DNA of 64,000 nt from Caprella mutica (GCA_947561585.1 CANNZV010002333.1:24-64023); one strand, 5' to 3'; positions 35,650 through 48,417 are shown, counted from the first letter of the stretch. The notes: generated from the letters alone by a model not told the origin. Numbers and translations are program-made.

Positions 35650-38600
35650 GTGAGAGCTGCTAAACTTTTGTCATATATGCAAAGCAGAGTAAACCCTCTA
35701 AATGAACTTCATCCAATAGTCTCTAATATATAGTGTTGTTCATTGGAAAATTTACTTCTTTGGGAGATAAATCTTAGCTAAAAATGATCCATTTTAACTG
35801 TGTTATAAGTGTCCTATCTGCCAATAATGTACTTCACAATTCTACTGATACGGTTAAATTGCTATAAGTTTTTCAACCTATTATTATTTGTCTCACAAAA
35901 TTTCATCGTGTGAAGCCTGCAATATGAAATAATTATCTAAAGATAGTTAGTTGACTTTGTTCATCGTTGATTCTTATTAATTCATTTACTTAATTATCTC
36001 TTACATTCTAAAGATATCAAAATAGAGTTCACAATCATGTATTTACATGAATCACAATTTTTTAAAATATAGGGAAAACTAATTCCCAATTTAAACATAA
36101 ATTTTAAAAAAATCAATATGAAAAGAAAATGAAATAACAGTATAATTCATAAAACTATTAATTGTATATTATAAATGATCAAACTTAAATAATTGAAATA
36201 CCAAATGGATACAGAAAAATATTGGAAATCAATTATTAAATATTTATATATATTTTGAAATGCATATAGAATTGATATATCTAAATATTTAAATTCCATG
36301 TATTATAACTCTATGACTATACTTATATTATATAACATATTATAGAGTAATAGTAAAATGCAATGCAATGAAAGAGGGAGGAGCAGTGGAAAATTAACTC
36401 ACTGAATATTGTTAATTTCCTTCTTATTTCAATGGCAAAAATATTGATATTTAATTAATGCGAAAAATTATAAATATTATTTTAATATCTAAGCACTTTA
36501 TAACTGAACTAAATAATTTCTTTATTTTACTAATTGTCGTCATTTATAAAAACTCAAATTACCATCCACCTTTCGTTGACGCAGAATTAGATTAAATTTC
36601 ATTGGAATAACCTTATTTTGTATAGGCATGAAGCATAGATTAATGAAGAATTCGTGCAATGGACAATAATTCTATTTTGATTAAATTCAATTAAGATGGG
36701 GAAATTCTTCAGCAGAAAATAACCTAATGGATAAATAGCAAAATATGCGGAATAATCCGTTGCTAAAACATACTTATTATTGCATGATCGTAAGATGTTT
36801 CAATGCATTATTATTAATAACAATTATTTGATGTAAATGCTAAAAATAGTCACTGAAAATATCTTATTAGCAGAAATCCTTCTTAGTCACAGAAAATTAG
36901 CAATAATAATTTCTATCAAAGTCATTATTCTTTTGTTTGATGTACTTTTCAAAGAATAAATTCCACGTCTCTCATATTGCAGATCTATTCACTCTTTGAT
37001 ATAAATGTAAAGAGTTTTCTGTTCCCATTTGGTATTTCAATTTTTCATCTTTGAGCATCTAAATTTACAATCATCAGTTCTTATCAAATAAACTGTTATT
37101 TCTTGCTTTCGTAAATTAACTTTGAAATTCGCTTTGCGCATTACACAATCGATACAAAATAAAGAAACCCTGTGTTCTTACATAAAGTACTGCATTTGGT
37201 GATAGTGCTAGCACTCCATCACAGAGTTATCTGCAACTCCTATGGCCACAGCTCACGTTGCATCTCCCAAATTCCCTCTAATACGATTGAACCTTACAGA
37301 TACTGACGCTTTTACTGAAGTTTACGCCAACATTCACTTAGTGGAACATTTCAGAACTTCTGCCTCTTTCGTTTGAACATATCCTTTCTGAAGGAATAAA
37401 TTCATACTACATGAGGAACTTTACTGACAGTTATTGTACTATTGTGAAAAATGAAGAAAGCTACCTTATGCAGCAATGCAATAGATTCGATATTTGTATT
37501 TGCAAACAATTTTGGTGAATTTATCTGCGCACTTTTGCTTCTTGGCTTTAACTTTTTTCAGTTAAATATAATGCAACACAAAATATATCCATAAATTTAA
37601 AACTTCCATTTCATTTAACTGTGCAATATATTTGAGATAACATGAAGACTGAACGGTGACATAATACTTCTGCATTCATCTTACTTTTCGACAAGTTCTG
37701 AAACTTGGACTCTGTGCTAAATTTTCCAAACGGGTCTCCGTGGAACGCTAAAAGAACCAATTTATCATTTCTGAACTGCCCAAACTTTAGTATGCCCTCG
37801 AAATATGGTCCAGGGAACTTGTGCAAACTGTTATCGTGAAAGCCTTTATTGTATTACTGGAATATATAACGATACTCTCAAAGCAATATTGGACCAATCT
37901 ATCCAAGTGACATGAGACAGAAATGATGTACCTTTCCAAGACACATCAAGAATTACTTTGCCACGCCTTACTAAAGGATGTACACACCTTCACACTCCAT
38001 TAATATAATTACCTTGTAAATCTTTTTAATATTAACTATTTGAACTTTGTCATTAATGACCTCTTTCTCTTATTATCGAAAATAATATGTGATGCTGGGA
38101 TAAGAAGAATTTCGTGGGAACATAGAAAATTGGTAGAGGATTTTCAATCAATCTTCTTTCTATTTGGGTGAATTGATTTGATTTATTAATGGCTACTTAA
38201 TTTCACACTCAAAATAATATTGGAACTAAAATAACCAAAAATTCAATACATTTTATCCGATTAGCATTATAAAATAAAAATTGTCTATTGACTAGTTTAT
38301 GAATGTTGAAACTCTGCGTTTAGTTTTTTCGAATAGTTGATTAATTCTGAATCTTTCATTTACAAAAGAAACCAAGAAATGGTTCTTTTTCTATCAGTGA
38401 TAAATAAGGTGGAGGAAGGATGTGCAATAAAGTATAGAGAGAAAGTTGATATAAAATTCTATTCCCATCTCACTGACAAATTTACATGAAGTCATCTGGA
38501 GGAAACGTTTATCTGCCTCCAAAGGGAACAAAATTCCCATTGTAATTTCCTCCAACTTCCGCCAGGGGAAGATAAACCACAACTCCTGGTCCTTCTGTTT

Positions 38601-41600
38601 CTTGTGCTCAGGAGAATGCATGAGTATTTATAGATAGAGTTGCTAGGTAGAGGAAAATAGACTTTAACCATTTAATGGCCAAGTTGCCATTACGATATAC
38701 ATTTATTTCTATTAATCATCTGCTTTGGACATGCGAATAACGTATCATTCAAACTATTTAATTGTTAGATTATATGCAACTTTACCTAGAAACAAAACTA
38801 TTCTGGTTTAGAATGTATAGGTTTAGACAAAATATAACATTTTGTCGTATTTTGAGAACCGAGAGAAAATCTTATGATGGGATCATAGAAGATTAATAGC
38901 CACGGAATCTCCTATAGCCCCACCTTTCCTTTCTAACTGTGTACCACCAATCAATAAATGCAAAATGACCCCAAAAAAACAGAGAGTATATTTCGCAACT
39001 AAGCTCCTTAGATCTCTAAAATAATAACTTGGAGGGGGGGGGGTGTGAGGGTATTACTCACCTGCTCACCTTCATATCTCTGCTATTAACCTGGACAAGG
39101 TGAATAGCAATGGTAAAAGTGTATAGTGTGTACATTGATAGTTAATAAACAAGCTCTGTTTAATAACGATTCCAGATTTACTTGAACTTTTATGAAACTA
39201 GTAAAAGAATTATATGTAATATTCTATACAAATAGCAATCAAAAAACTTTTCTTTGAATAATATATGCATATAAATATTATATATAATTTATATTCTTTA
39301 TAAATATTTACATTTATAAATACCTACAAAATTCAGTCAATGCACTAGTGTAATTGATTATTTCTATAAATTTTTACTATTACTTCACTATTACAGACGA
39401 AGTACCCACCTAAATGACTTCATTGCCCTAGCAAGATTCTTGGAATATAAAAAGATATATAATACTGTTAAAGCAATTAGTGGTAATAAATAATACTATG
39501 TTGCTAAGAATGTAACTATGATACGCACGGGAATATATTGACTTGATATTTGAATAATTCCCCTGTTTCTATTCATTTTGTAAATGTATTTTATCTATAA
39601 AATAAATTAGACTTTGCAGAAAATTTAATTTTAACTGAATTCATTAAAAGTAACGTAATAACGGGTAATAAATTGGTATTGATTATGACCCGTTATTTTT
39701 AACGGGAAAGTACACTAGTACCTCAATAATATTAGTACTAAAAATATTGTGAATTTAACTATTCTGGTCGATGGAGTTCCTGGTAGTGTATTTACCCTAA
39801 TTTTATATAAATCACAAAAAAGTATGAAATACCACATATACACAAAATAAGATAATGAAATTATTTAAGGAGGTGATTACCAACAGATCGAATCCAAAAG
39901 TATGGTTGATGTGCTCAGAATTTTCTGGTCCACTCTGCTCTGTACGTGAGCAGTAATGTATATGTTCTGGTGACTTGAACTTCCTGTGAATCATCTTAGA
40001 AGACTTTTTCAGACGGTTGAGTTAATTTCCTACCAAATATCAGTACAACTCTTCTCTGAACAGTCAGGACTCTGTATGCCACTACACACAACTTGTTCTT
40101 TCGCAATAGTGTAGGAGATCTCAATAAATTAATTAGGTTATTTTTTTGTGTACCTTGTTCCATATATATTCTATTCTACCGTAGACAAAATTCTAAAGTC
40201 TTCAGATTGATTTAAAACAAACCAAATTCAAATCGAACCAATTGAATGTTATTAGAGTTTATAATACTAATGGAAATATACATTTATAGTCATCTCTGCG
40301 AGATAAAAACATATGATACATAGTAGGTAATTTTTGTAAGGCCACTTCTCGATTTTATTTTACAAGCTATATTACATATTTTCAAATTCATTTGCATTAG
40401 AATTTACAGCCATTTAATTCAATGTGAAGCAATTTGTGTGTCACTCCCTATGGTCTCTTCTTTACTGTGCACTTCCTCTCGATAGAGCAGACACTCGTAA
40501 CTAATTGTACTGTCACTGCATGCAATAATTTATATTGAATCTATATATATTGACTAATGCCTTCACCAAACACTGGAGACGAGGACTGGCACGCTCTTTG
40601 GGAAACAATTTGTCTCTTTGTTAGCTTTCCAAATCCTCAGGATGAAGTCATCAAAGACAAGCAGGATAAAAACAAACATAATAATAACATCAAATTGTAG
40701 CGATAATTTAATAAATTGAGTTTGATGTTTGTGTTTGAACCCAATCAGAAAATTATAATCGATGATAAAAAGATCATCTAATTATGATGATAAATGATTA
40801 GAAGTAATTCCTATCTTTTATCACAAGCAGTCTCTCATTTTTCGTCAGACTTACCCACCAAAATATCGCGTCGCTAATGTTTGAATGGCATCACGCTATT
40901 AAGATTTGACTCTAAATACAAAATTGAAGTGATCGTCATGGAAATTGATCAAATACTACTTTTCATGTATTATATTTTTTGAAGTGTGATTAAATTTCGT
41001 TCATTTCTATCATTGAAGGGTCAGTAATGTACAACAAAGAGTTTCAATTGCGCATATGAATTAAATTATTTTGAAGAGATGAATAGTGAGAACACATTTA
41101 ATTTATGCACAATCTTTTTACTTTTTATATTGTCACAAATTTTAATTAATGAAATAAAAACTAATTCTAGTTAGATAAGAAAAATAGAAACAAAAAATGT
41201 TCTCAAAACAATCAAAAGAAGGAATCAACATACACTGCATAAATATGTATTCGCTGAAATAAAAATAAAACTTTGAATATTCATGTTGTTACTAATCAAA
41301 AAATCTGTTTTTGTATTCGTGAAATGTTCAATAAGTTGATGTTGATATTTGAAATTATTTAGTGCCATTATTTCGAAAGATAAACATTTTCAGTACCTGA
41401 TATTCAAATCTATCGTAACACGCACGCGATAGAATGGAATAAAATAAAAAAAACTGCAAAATGGAATACAATCAACCAACAGTTTTTAAATAGCAATATA
41501 ATAATAACAATATGTCGCAGTTAATAATTTCCCCATCAAACTGCGTTGTTCATTAACATATTACGATTATTATTATTCACTATTTTTTGCTTTCATTCAG

Positions 41601-41733
41601 TTTAATTCATTGTTTGTATTCAATATTTAATGCTTTATTTGATTAATGTTTATATAATATTCTATTTCAATATTTTCAGAATCTCTTTTAATCTCTTCAG
41701 ACTCTATTTTTTAATCTTTTTTAATGATTTCAG
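35650..41733 (+). other. Intron D-E, 6.1 kb
   Basis: Mostly AT-rich unassigned sequence. It holds the interspersed repeat at 39506-39719 and a G run at 39033-39043. 37190-37860 is less AT-rich and non-repetitive. No second copy of exon E is visible. Confidence 0.7.
39506..39719 (-). repeat. Interspersed repeat, copy 2, inverted relative to copy 1
   Basis: Reverse complement of 15795-16012, ending aacgggaaagtacactagt. It keeps the acgggtaata/tgacccgttat foldback. Confidence 0.75.
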
Positions 41734-41854
41734 ACTCTACGGGTCCCGTGGCACCGCGTGCCATTCAGGGTCAGATGAACAAAGTGCGAGTGGCAGATGG
41801 CACTTCTGCCACTCTGCCATGCGATGCCGTGGCATTTCCTGTTGCCACTCATAC
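41734..41854 (+). CDS. Dscam2: Dscam exon E: first half of Ig3 (position of Dscam1 exon 6)
   Basis: 121 nt, phase 1 in and phase 2 out, between ttaatgatttcag and atac|gtgagt. The product DSTGPVAPRAIQGQMNKVRV is followed by ADGTSATLPCDAVAFPV with the first Ig3 cysteine. In Dscam1 this place is taken by the exon 6 cluster, tens of alternatives. Here I see one exon only, in a region with no paralogous neighbours. Joins: DVT-D on the left and ATHT-WYKG on the right. Confidence 0.88.
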
Positions 41855-44042
41855 GTGAGTTAAGAAATAATTAAGTTATTTATAATATACGATTCTGAGA
41901 GTTACTTCACTAAATTACAGCTCTGGTACAATTATTTGTGTCTGATTTTATTTGATTAAAAGATTATATACCTATTTAAAAATAAAACATTTCAATAACT
42001 TGTAATAAAATAATTAGAGTTCAATATATTCAAAGTCTAATTAATTTTTAATTGAAAATTGATTGGATAAAATTGTAAAAGAAATTCAACAATCGATATG
42101 ATCCAATTATTGAAGAACATATTTGTTACTGAAAAATAATGCTGAAACTGCATAACTTAAAAAAAGGGAAATCAGGGCAAAATATTCGGTTGTATTTTAT
42201 TAGTTTTCTAAACAATAAACAATACGTTAATTTAATGAATGGTGACCCTATAATCATAATAGCACTGAAATATATTTGACACGTTATTTCCACTCATTCA
42301 ATCCATATGTGAATAATCGCATCTCATCTTTTGTAGCAAATAACTGAATGACTAGTAAGATAACGATTAAAATTATAACATAAGTCCACGGTAATTACTT
42401 CTAATATTTCAGTTACTAACAAACTCTCAAATTTATCAATAGTGTTATTTTTAAGTGGATAAATTATTAGTAGTAAAATTATTGCACTGAGGAAATGTTA
42501 TTACAATATTATATCAAATAAGTTAATACTTATTCTATATATTGAATAGTTTCTTCCCTTTTTCCTCATTTATGGATGATCATTGATATATTGTATTTAT
42601 TGTTAGGCTGTATAAGTTAAAAAGAATATCCAAAAAGATAACTAAATAAATGGCATATTTTGTGATAATTCAAGAATGAGAAAATAATAGTTAACATTAA
42701 ATTATATTCAAGATATATCAAACGGAATTTTCAGTAATTAAAATAATTATATCAGACACTCACAAATTTATAATATTTATTGTAAATGAACAATATAATT
42801 ATTTTTAACTCCAAACAAAAGACATCAATTGAACTGTTGAATGTGGGGATAAAATCTATGGATGTGAGTGGCACCAGTTCAGTTACTCGGTGCCATTATT
42901 TGCCTCGTGAATCATCACAAAGAACTCTAAGTGCCATCCTTAGCTACTTAATGGCAGAAACAAGACCTTAATGGTCTGTTCTTGCAATGCCTTAAATAGA
43001 ACACTTGACCAAAAACTACAATTAGTCGCTCACCAAAAAAATACTCCTGTCATGAATGGAAAAATAATTCTTATGATATATAAAAACTATAATTGAAATG
43101 TTTTAAGTGCAGTTTCAAATACATGTTAATAAATGTAAAATAAAAAACAATATTCATACAATTAAAGTTTATTCAGTATAATAAAAAAAAATTCACTCGT
43201 AGTTCCAGAAAGAATTTCCTCTTCTGTAAAGGTTTTATCCTTCTTGTTTTTTATGGAAAAATATTATCTTTTTAAATAAAAAAAATTTAATGGGAAAATA
43301 TTGTTATCAATATCGAAGCTTTAGTCCACCTTCTGTTGTTTTATTAAATATTGGCGATTAAATAGAAAATGTGGTAACATAATGTAATTCTTTGTTATAA
43401 TTTTGCAGTTTTATCACATATTTCTTTGGTGGTTTTCTGCCAAAAAAATAAAATTCAAGATTTTGAATATTTGAAACACCGTTTGATATGGCAACATCTA
43501 GCAAAAAAATCTTTATGGAGGTTATTTAACGTAATCTTCTGACAAATGTTTAATATTATGTAAAATAATCAATATTTTACGCAAGTAAAGATCAATTCTG
43601 CTCCGTTAACTTTACTTGGTTAAATTATTAAATATTTTACCAATAATTGGAATAAGAATATAATTTTTGAATTATAGATACCACATTAAAGGATTTAAGT
43701 AGAAGTTTTTTTTTCCATTTTTTTACTTCTCATTTTTCACAACTTCAAAATGAATCACGTTTTTTATCACTTTTTTCAATTATTGATATATGCAAAATTG
43801 ATGTATAATCATTAATATTATCATTTATAAGGTTGTATATTTATAAAATACTAAAGCAAATATCTTTTAAAACTGAAAAAAGTTTTCTGATCCGTTATCT
43901 TTTCTTGGTCCAAGAAGTCAACGCTAGTATTTCGATTCCACATTTTTCTATTTAATTACCAATATCAACACAACCGAAGGTGCATTTTATCTTCATTTGA
44001 TCTAAAGAGAAGAAGTATTAATTATTATCTATTGTTTTCTAT
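41855..44042 (+). other. Intron E-F, left part
   Basis: AT-rich. An open frame at 42786-42971 has no recognisable domain. The intron's right part is the 19-bp array below. Confidence 0.7.
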
Positions 44043-44735
44043 AATTAATAACCATAGTTACAAATAATAATCATAGTTATAATTAATAACCATAGTTATA
44101 AATAATAACCATAGTTATAAATAATAACCATAGTTATAAATAATAACCATAGTTATAAATAATAACCATAGTTATAAATAATAATCATAGTTATAATTAA
44201 TAACCATAGTTATAAATAATAACCATAGTTATAAATAATAACCATAGTTATAAATAATAACCATAGTTATAAATAATAACCATAGTTATAAATAATAATC
44301 ATAGTTATAATTAATAACCATAGTTATAAATAATAACCATAGTTATAAATAATAACCATAGTTATAAATAATAACCATAGTTATAAATAATAACCATAGC
44401 TATAATTAATAACCATAGTTACAAATAATAATCATAGTTATAATTAATAACTGTAGTTATAAATAATAACCGTAGTTATAAATAATAACCATAGTTATAA
44501 ATAATAACCATAGTTATAAATAATAACCATAGTTATAAATAATAATCATAGTTATAATTAATAACCATAGTTATAAATAATAACCATAGTTATAAATAAT
44601 AACCATAGTTATAAATAATAACCATAGTTATAAATAATAACCATAGCTATAATTAATAACCATAGTTACAAATAATAATCATAGTTATAATTAATAACTG
44701 TAGTTACAAATAATAACCCTAGTTACAAATAATAA
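44043..44735. repeat. 19-bp tandem array (aaccatagttataaataat), about 36 copies, ending just before exon F
   Basis: Near-perfect units with a few variants (ctataatta, tcatag, ctgtag). The variant block starting catagctataattaataacc at 44395 recurs at 44642, exactly 247 bp or 13 units later, so blocks have been duplicated. The array stops about 25 nt before the exon F acceptor. The final unique stretch (tgtatcccatctcccattgcag) supplies the polypyrimidine tract. Confidence 0.96.
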
Positions 44736-44760
44736 CAATGTATCCCATCTCCCATTGCAG

Positions 44761-44950
44761 GTGGTACAAAGGTGCATCCCGTATCCCAATGAGTGGTAGT
44801 GGCAGCAAGTACCAGGCTGCCGGTAATGCTCTGGTAATAGCACCGGTAACTACTACCGATGGAGGCGAGTACCGCTGCATCGTTAACAACACTGCCGGTA
44901 GTATCGTCATCACCGCCCATGTCATCGTCACTCAACCTTTGGCTGTACAG
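44761..44950 (+). CDS. Dscam2: Dscam exon F: second half of Ig3
   Basis: 190 nt, phase 2 in and phase 0 out, between ctcccattgcag and cag|gtaatg. It starts with the Ig3 core tryptophan (WYKGASRIP). It continues with ALVIAPVTTTDGGEYRCIVN, which holds the second Ig3 cysteine in the D-x-G-x-Y-x-C motif, and ends IVTQPLAVQ. An NNT sequon is present. Two unrelated minus-strand frames over the exon are shadows. A minisatellite presses against its acceptor. Confidence 0.92.
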
Positions 44951-45720
44951 GTAATGTGACGATAGTCTTGCAGTTCATATTATAAGTTAATATTCTCTAC
45001 TTAAAACTTAATATTGATTATTAATTACTTAAAATATTGATTATTAATTACTTAAAATATTGATTATTAATTACTTAAAATATTAATTTGAACAATAATT
45101 TCACACATTTGAATCTACATTTCAAACAATTATCATATTTTATTTTATAAAATTTTAATAATATTTTCAATCCTAATTTTGTATCTTTTTTGTAAGAAAT
45201 AAGTTACATTTTCTATATTTTTATAATTATTTTTACTATTGTATTACCTTTTTATAATAATTCTTATGATTTTGCATTTTCTATGATATATCATTAAATA
45301 TTACAATTTCTTATAATATTTTTTATCATTTAATCACTTTTTATAATCATTCCTACAATTTTATACATTTTTTCAATATGTATTTCCAATAACATGGCGT
45401 TGAAATATTTCCAAAACAGTTTTCTATTTTACTGAATAATTAACAGAGTGCAGCATCAACTCTATCTATGATATCGTAACAATTATTTTCCTCTTATCCA
45501 TTCTCATTCTAATTGATTTAACTCTTGATATCGTATTACTAATTAATTTCATTACAATTACTTATTATACATTTTCTTCTAAGAAGTATTTCTAATTTTC
45601 TTTATGTTTTCTCTTTCTCTTAATATCCATCTGTCCAATAAGAACATTTCTCTTCATCTCTTTCCATAAATTACTTTCTTTTCTCCTTAGAAAATCTTGA
45701 AAAAAAATCCCTCCCAAGCC
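44951..45720 (+). other. Intron F-G, unique left part
   Basis: Contains three copies of a 23-bp unit (ttacttaaaatattgattat) at about 45005-45080 and a pyrimidine-rich stretch near 45560-45690. The last AG dinucleotides before the next exon are at about 45690 and 45716. Confidence 0.8.
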
Positions 45721-47180
45721 ATTCTTCACCTAATATTACCTCCATTCCCCATTCTTCACCAATTACTACCCCATTCTCACCTAATATTACCTCCATTCCC
45801 CATTCTTCACCAATTACTACCCCATTCTTCACCTAATATTACCTCCATTCCCCATTCTTCACCAATTACTACCCCATTCTCACCTAATATTACCTCCATT
45901 CCCCATTCTTCACCAATTACTACCCCATTCTTCACCTAATATTACCTCCATTCCCCATTCTTCACCAATTACTACCCCATTCTCACCTAATATTACCTCC
46001 ATTCCCCATTCTTCACCAATTACTATCCCATTCACACCTAATATTACCTCCATTCCCCATTCTTCACCAATTACTACCCCATTCTCACCTAATATTACCT
46101 CCATTCCCCATTCTTCACCAATTACTATCCCATTCACACCTAATATTACCTCCATTCCCCATTCTTCACCAATTACTACCCCATTCACACCTAATATTAC
46201 CTCCATTCCCCATTCTTCACCAATTACTACCCCATTCTCACCTAATATTACCTCCATTCCCCATTCTTCACCAATTACTATCCCATTCACACCTAATATT
46301 ACCTCCATTCCCCATTCTTCACCAATTACTACCCCATTCACACCTAATATTACCTCCATTCCCCATTCTTCACCAATTACTACCCCATTCTCACCTAATA
46401 TTACCTCCATTCCCCATTCTTCACCAATTACTACCCCATTCTCACCTAATATTACCTCCATTCCCCATTCTTCACCAATTACTATCCCATTCACACCTAA
46501 TATTACCTCCATTCCCCATTCTTCACCAATTACTACCCCATTCTCACCTAATATTACCTCCATTCCCCATTCTTCACCAATTACTACCCCATTCTTCACC
46601 TAATATTACCTCCATTCCCCATTCTTCACCAATTACTACCCCATTCTCACCTAATATTACCTCCATTCCCCATTCTTCACCAATTACTATCCCATTCACA
46701 CCTAATATTACCTCCATTCCCCATTCTTCACCAATTACTACCCCATTCTTCACCTAATATTACCTCCATTCCCCATTCTTCACCAATTACTACCCCATTC
46801 TCACCTAATATTACCTCCATTCCCCATTCTTCACCAATTACTATCCCATTCACACCTAATATTACCTCCATTCCCCATTCTTCACCAATTACTACCCCAT
46901 TCTCACCTAATATTACCTCCATTCCCCATTCTTCACCAATTACTATCCCATTCACACCTAATATTACCTCCATTCCCCATTCTTCACCAATTACTACCCC
47001 ATTCACACCTAATATTACCTCCATTCCCCATTCTTCACCAATTACTACCCCATTCTCACCTAATATTACCTCCATTCCCCATTCTTCACCAATTACTACC
47101 CCATTCTCACCTAATATTACCTCCATTCCCCATTCTTCACCAATTACTACCCCATTCGCACCTAATATTACCTCCATTCC
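45721..47180. repeat. 51-bp G-free tandem array, about 28 copies, ending at the exon G acceptor
   Basis: The unit starts cctaatattacctccattcc and continues cattcttcaccaattactac. Variants differ in ttcttca, ttctca and ttcacac. The + strand shows no G from 45721 to 47157, so it has no AG and no GT. Each unit has a CTAAT, the insect branch-point consensus, followed by pyrimidine-rich sequence. The terminal unit runs directly into the real tract and acceptor (cccactctccag). The minus strand is open as a 17-residue repeat (MEVILGENGVVIGEEWG), a by-product of the 51-bp period. Confidence 0.97.
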
Positions 47181-47192
47181 CCCACTCTCCAG

Positions 47193-47305
47193 GTCTCCCC
47201 CCATGTCTTCCAAATCACCCCCGGTCACACGCTAGAGCTGCTGTGCAAAGTCTCAGGATCACCTGTACATACCGTGTCATGGCTTAGAAATGGGAAGGTG
47301 ATAAG
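47193..47305 (+). CDS. Dscam2: Dscam exon G: first half of Ig4
   Basis: 113 nt, phase 0 in and phase 2 out. The product VSPHVFQITPGHTLELLCKV has the first Ig4 cysteine, and SPVHTVSWLRNGKVI has the core tryptophan. It joins to exon F (AVQ-VSPH) and to exon H (VI-R-PVSPH) without a break. The acceptor is cccactctccag and the donor is ataag|gtgagt. Both flanks are tandem arrays: the 51-bp array ends 12 nt before it, and the 19-bp array begins at its last codons. The 3' end of the exon (gaaggtgataag) is itself the first partial copy of that downstream repeat. Confidence 0.88.
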
Positions 47306-47311
47306 GTGAGT
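47303..47311 (+). promoter_or_regulatory. 5' splice site of exon G, first of 31 tandem candidates
   Basis: aag|gtgagt is a strong match to the U1-pairing consensus. It is preferred over all later copies because the frame after it (aag gtg ata agg tga) stops at once if the exon is extended. Splicing here to 48192 restores R-PVSPH. Confidence 0.8.
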
Positions 47312-47875
47312 AGAAGGTGATAAGGTGAGTAGAAGGTGATAAGGTGAGTAGAAAGTGATAAGGTGAGTAGAAGGTGATAAGGTGAGTAGAAGGTGATAAG
47401 GTGAGTAGAAGATGATAAGGTGAGTAGAAGGTGATAAGGTGAGTAGAAGGTGATAAGGTGAGTAGAAGGTGATAAGGTGAGTAGAAAGTGATAAGGTGAG
47501 TAGAAGGTGATAAGGTGAGTAGAAGGTGATAAGGTGAGTAGAAGGTGATAAGGTGAGTAGAAGGTGATAAGGTGAGTAGAAAGTGATAAGGTGAGTAGAA
47601 GGTGATAAGGTGAGTAGAAGGTGATAAGGTGAGTAGAAGGTGATAAGGTGAGTAGAAAGTGATAAGGTGAGTAGAAGGTGATAAGGTGAGTAGAAGGTGA
47701 TAAGGTGAGTAGAAGGTGATAAGGTGAGTAGAAAGTGATAAGGTGAGTAGAAGGTGATAAGGTGAGTAGAAAGTGATAAGGTGAGTAGAAGGTGATAAGG
47801 TGAGTAGAAGGTGATAAGGTGAGTAGAAGGTGATAAGGTGAGTAGAAGGTGATAAAGTGAGTAGAAGGTGATAAG
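47306..47875 (+). repeat. 19-bp tandem array of the exon G donor junction, exactly 30 units
   Basis: Unit gtgagtagaaggtgataag, 570 bp in total. Nearly every unit border is an intact ataag|gtgagt. Variants affect mainly the middle (gaaagtg, gaagatg), and one border near 47854 reads aaagtgagt, which loses the GT context. The array ends with ataag|gtaaat at 47876, perhaps the original donor. The open minus frame (HLLLTLSPSTHLITFYSPY) is a by-product. Confidence 0.97.
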
Positions 47876-48191
47876 GTAAATAGCTCATCTTACGAATGTT
47901 TTTTTCAATATTCATGACTAAAAGAAGCAAGAAAGAATGGGGTTAAATACTTAGTTACCGATCCACTTTTCTACCATTTGTCTCATTATTTTCATTGAGT
48001 TAATTCTAACTATCAGTAAATTGAATAAAGGTACTGCAAACTATTATTAATAGATAATCTAAGAGTTATAATCAATTTAGTTTAATTTACAATAGTTTTA
48101 ATTTTCACATTAGCTATTATGATAAAATAGTAAAATCATTCCACAATTTCGCAATTAGTTTGTACTAATTATATTACTGTTTATTTCACAG
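47876..48191 (+). other. Intron G-H, unique right part
   Basis: AT-rich, ending tactgtttatttcacag. Ordinary acceptor, no repeat. Confidence 0.85.
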
Positions 48192-48319
48192 GCCAGTTTC
48201 CCCCCACCCGGAGGTTCTACGAATCCTCTCCCCCCAGAAGAGTGATGGGGGTGTGTACCAGTGCAGGGTGGAGGCAGAGCATGGCTATGGTCAGGACTCA
48301 GCAGTCGTCACTATGGGGG
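48192..48319 (+). CDS. Dscam2: Dscam exon H: second half of Ig4
   Basis: 128 nt, phase 2 in and phase 1 out, between tttatttcacag and ggg|gtgagg. It reads PVSPHPEVLRILSPQKSDGG, then VYQCRVEAEHGYGQDSAVVT, with the second Ig4 cysteine in the S-D-G-G-V-Y-Q-C motif. The join to exon I gives MG-A-SAPKLQY. It completes Ig4 and so the Ig1-Ig4 horseshoe that forms the N-terminal recognition module in Dscam proteins. It has more G/C than any neighbouring intron. Confidence 0.92.
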
Positions 48320-48417
48320 GTGAGGGGCCAGTCAATCAAATGATATACATAGAATGAAAAATATTATATTTTCTATACGAGTTTTTCCCTAATAAGCTGT
48401 CAGTTTCAAACTGTTAC
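48320..48417 (+). other. Start of intron H-I
   Basis: About 100 nt of unique sequence between the donor and the next array. Confidence 0.8.

Noticed and set aside
44719..44959. Two minus-strand frames and the extended plus frame over exon F
   Set aside because: Shadows of the real exon at 44761-44950, which has proper splice sites and an Ig signature.
45910..47228. Long minus-strand open frames with MEVILGENGVVIGEEWG repeats
   Set aside because: They follow from a stop-free 51-bp repeat on the opposite strand of an intron. No start context, flanking domain or splice logic supports a protein.
47277..47930. 217-codon minus-strand frame of HLLLTLSPSTHLITFYSPY repeats
   Set aside because: Translation of the 19-bp splice-junction array. 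With a 19-bp period three units return to frame, so openness is a by-product.
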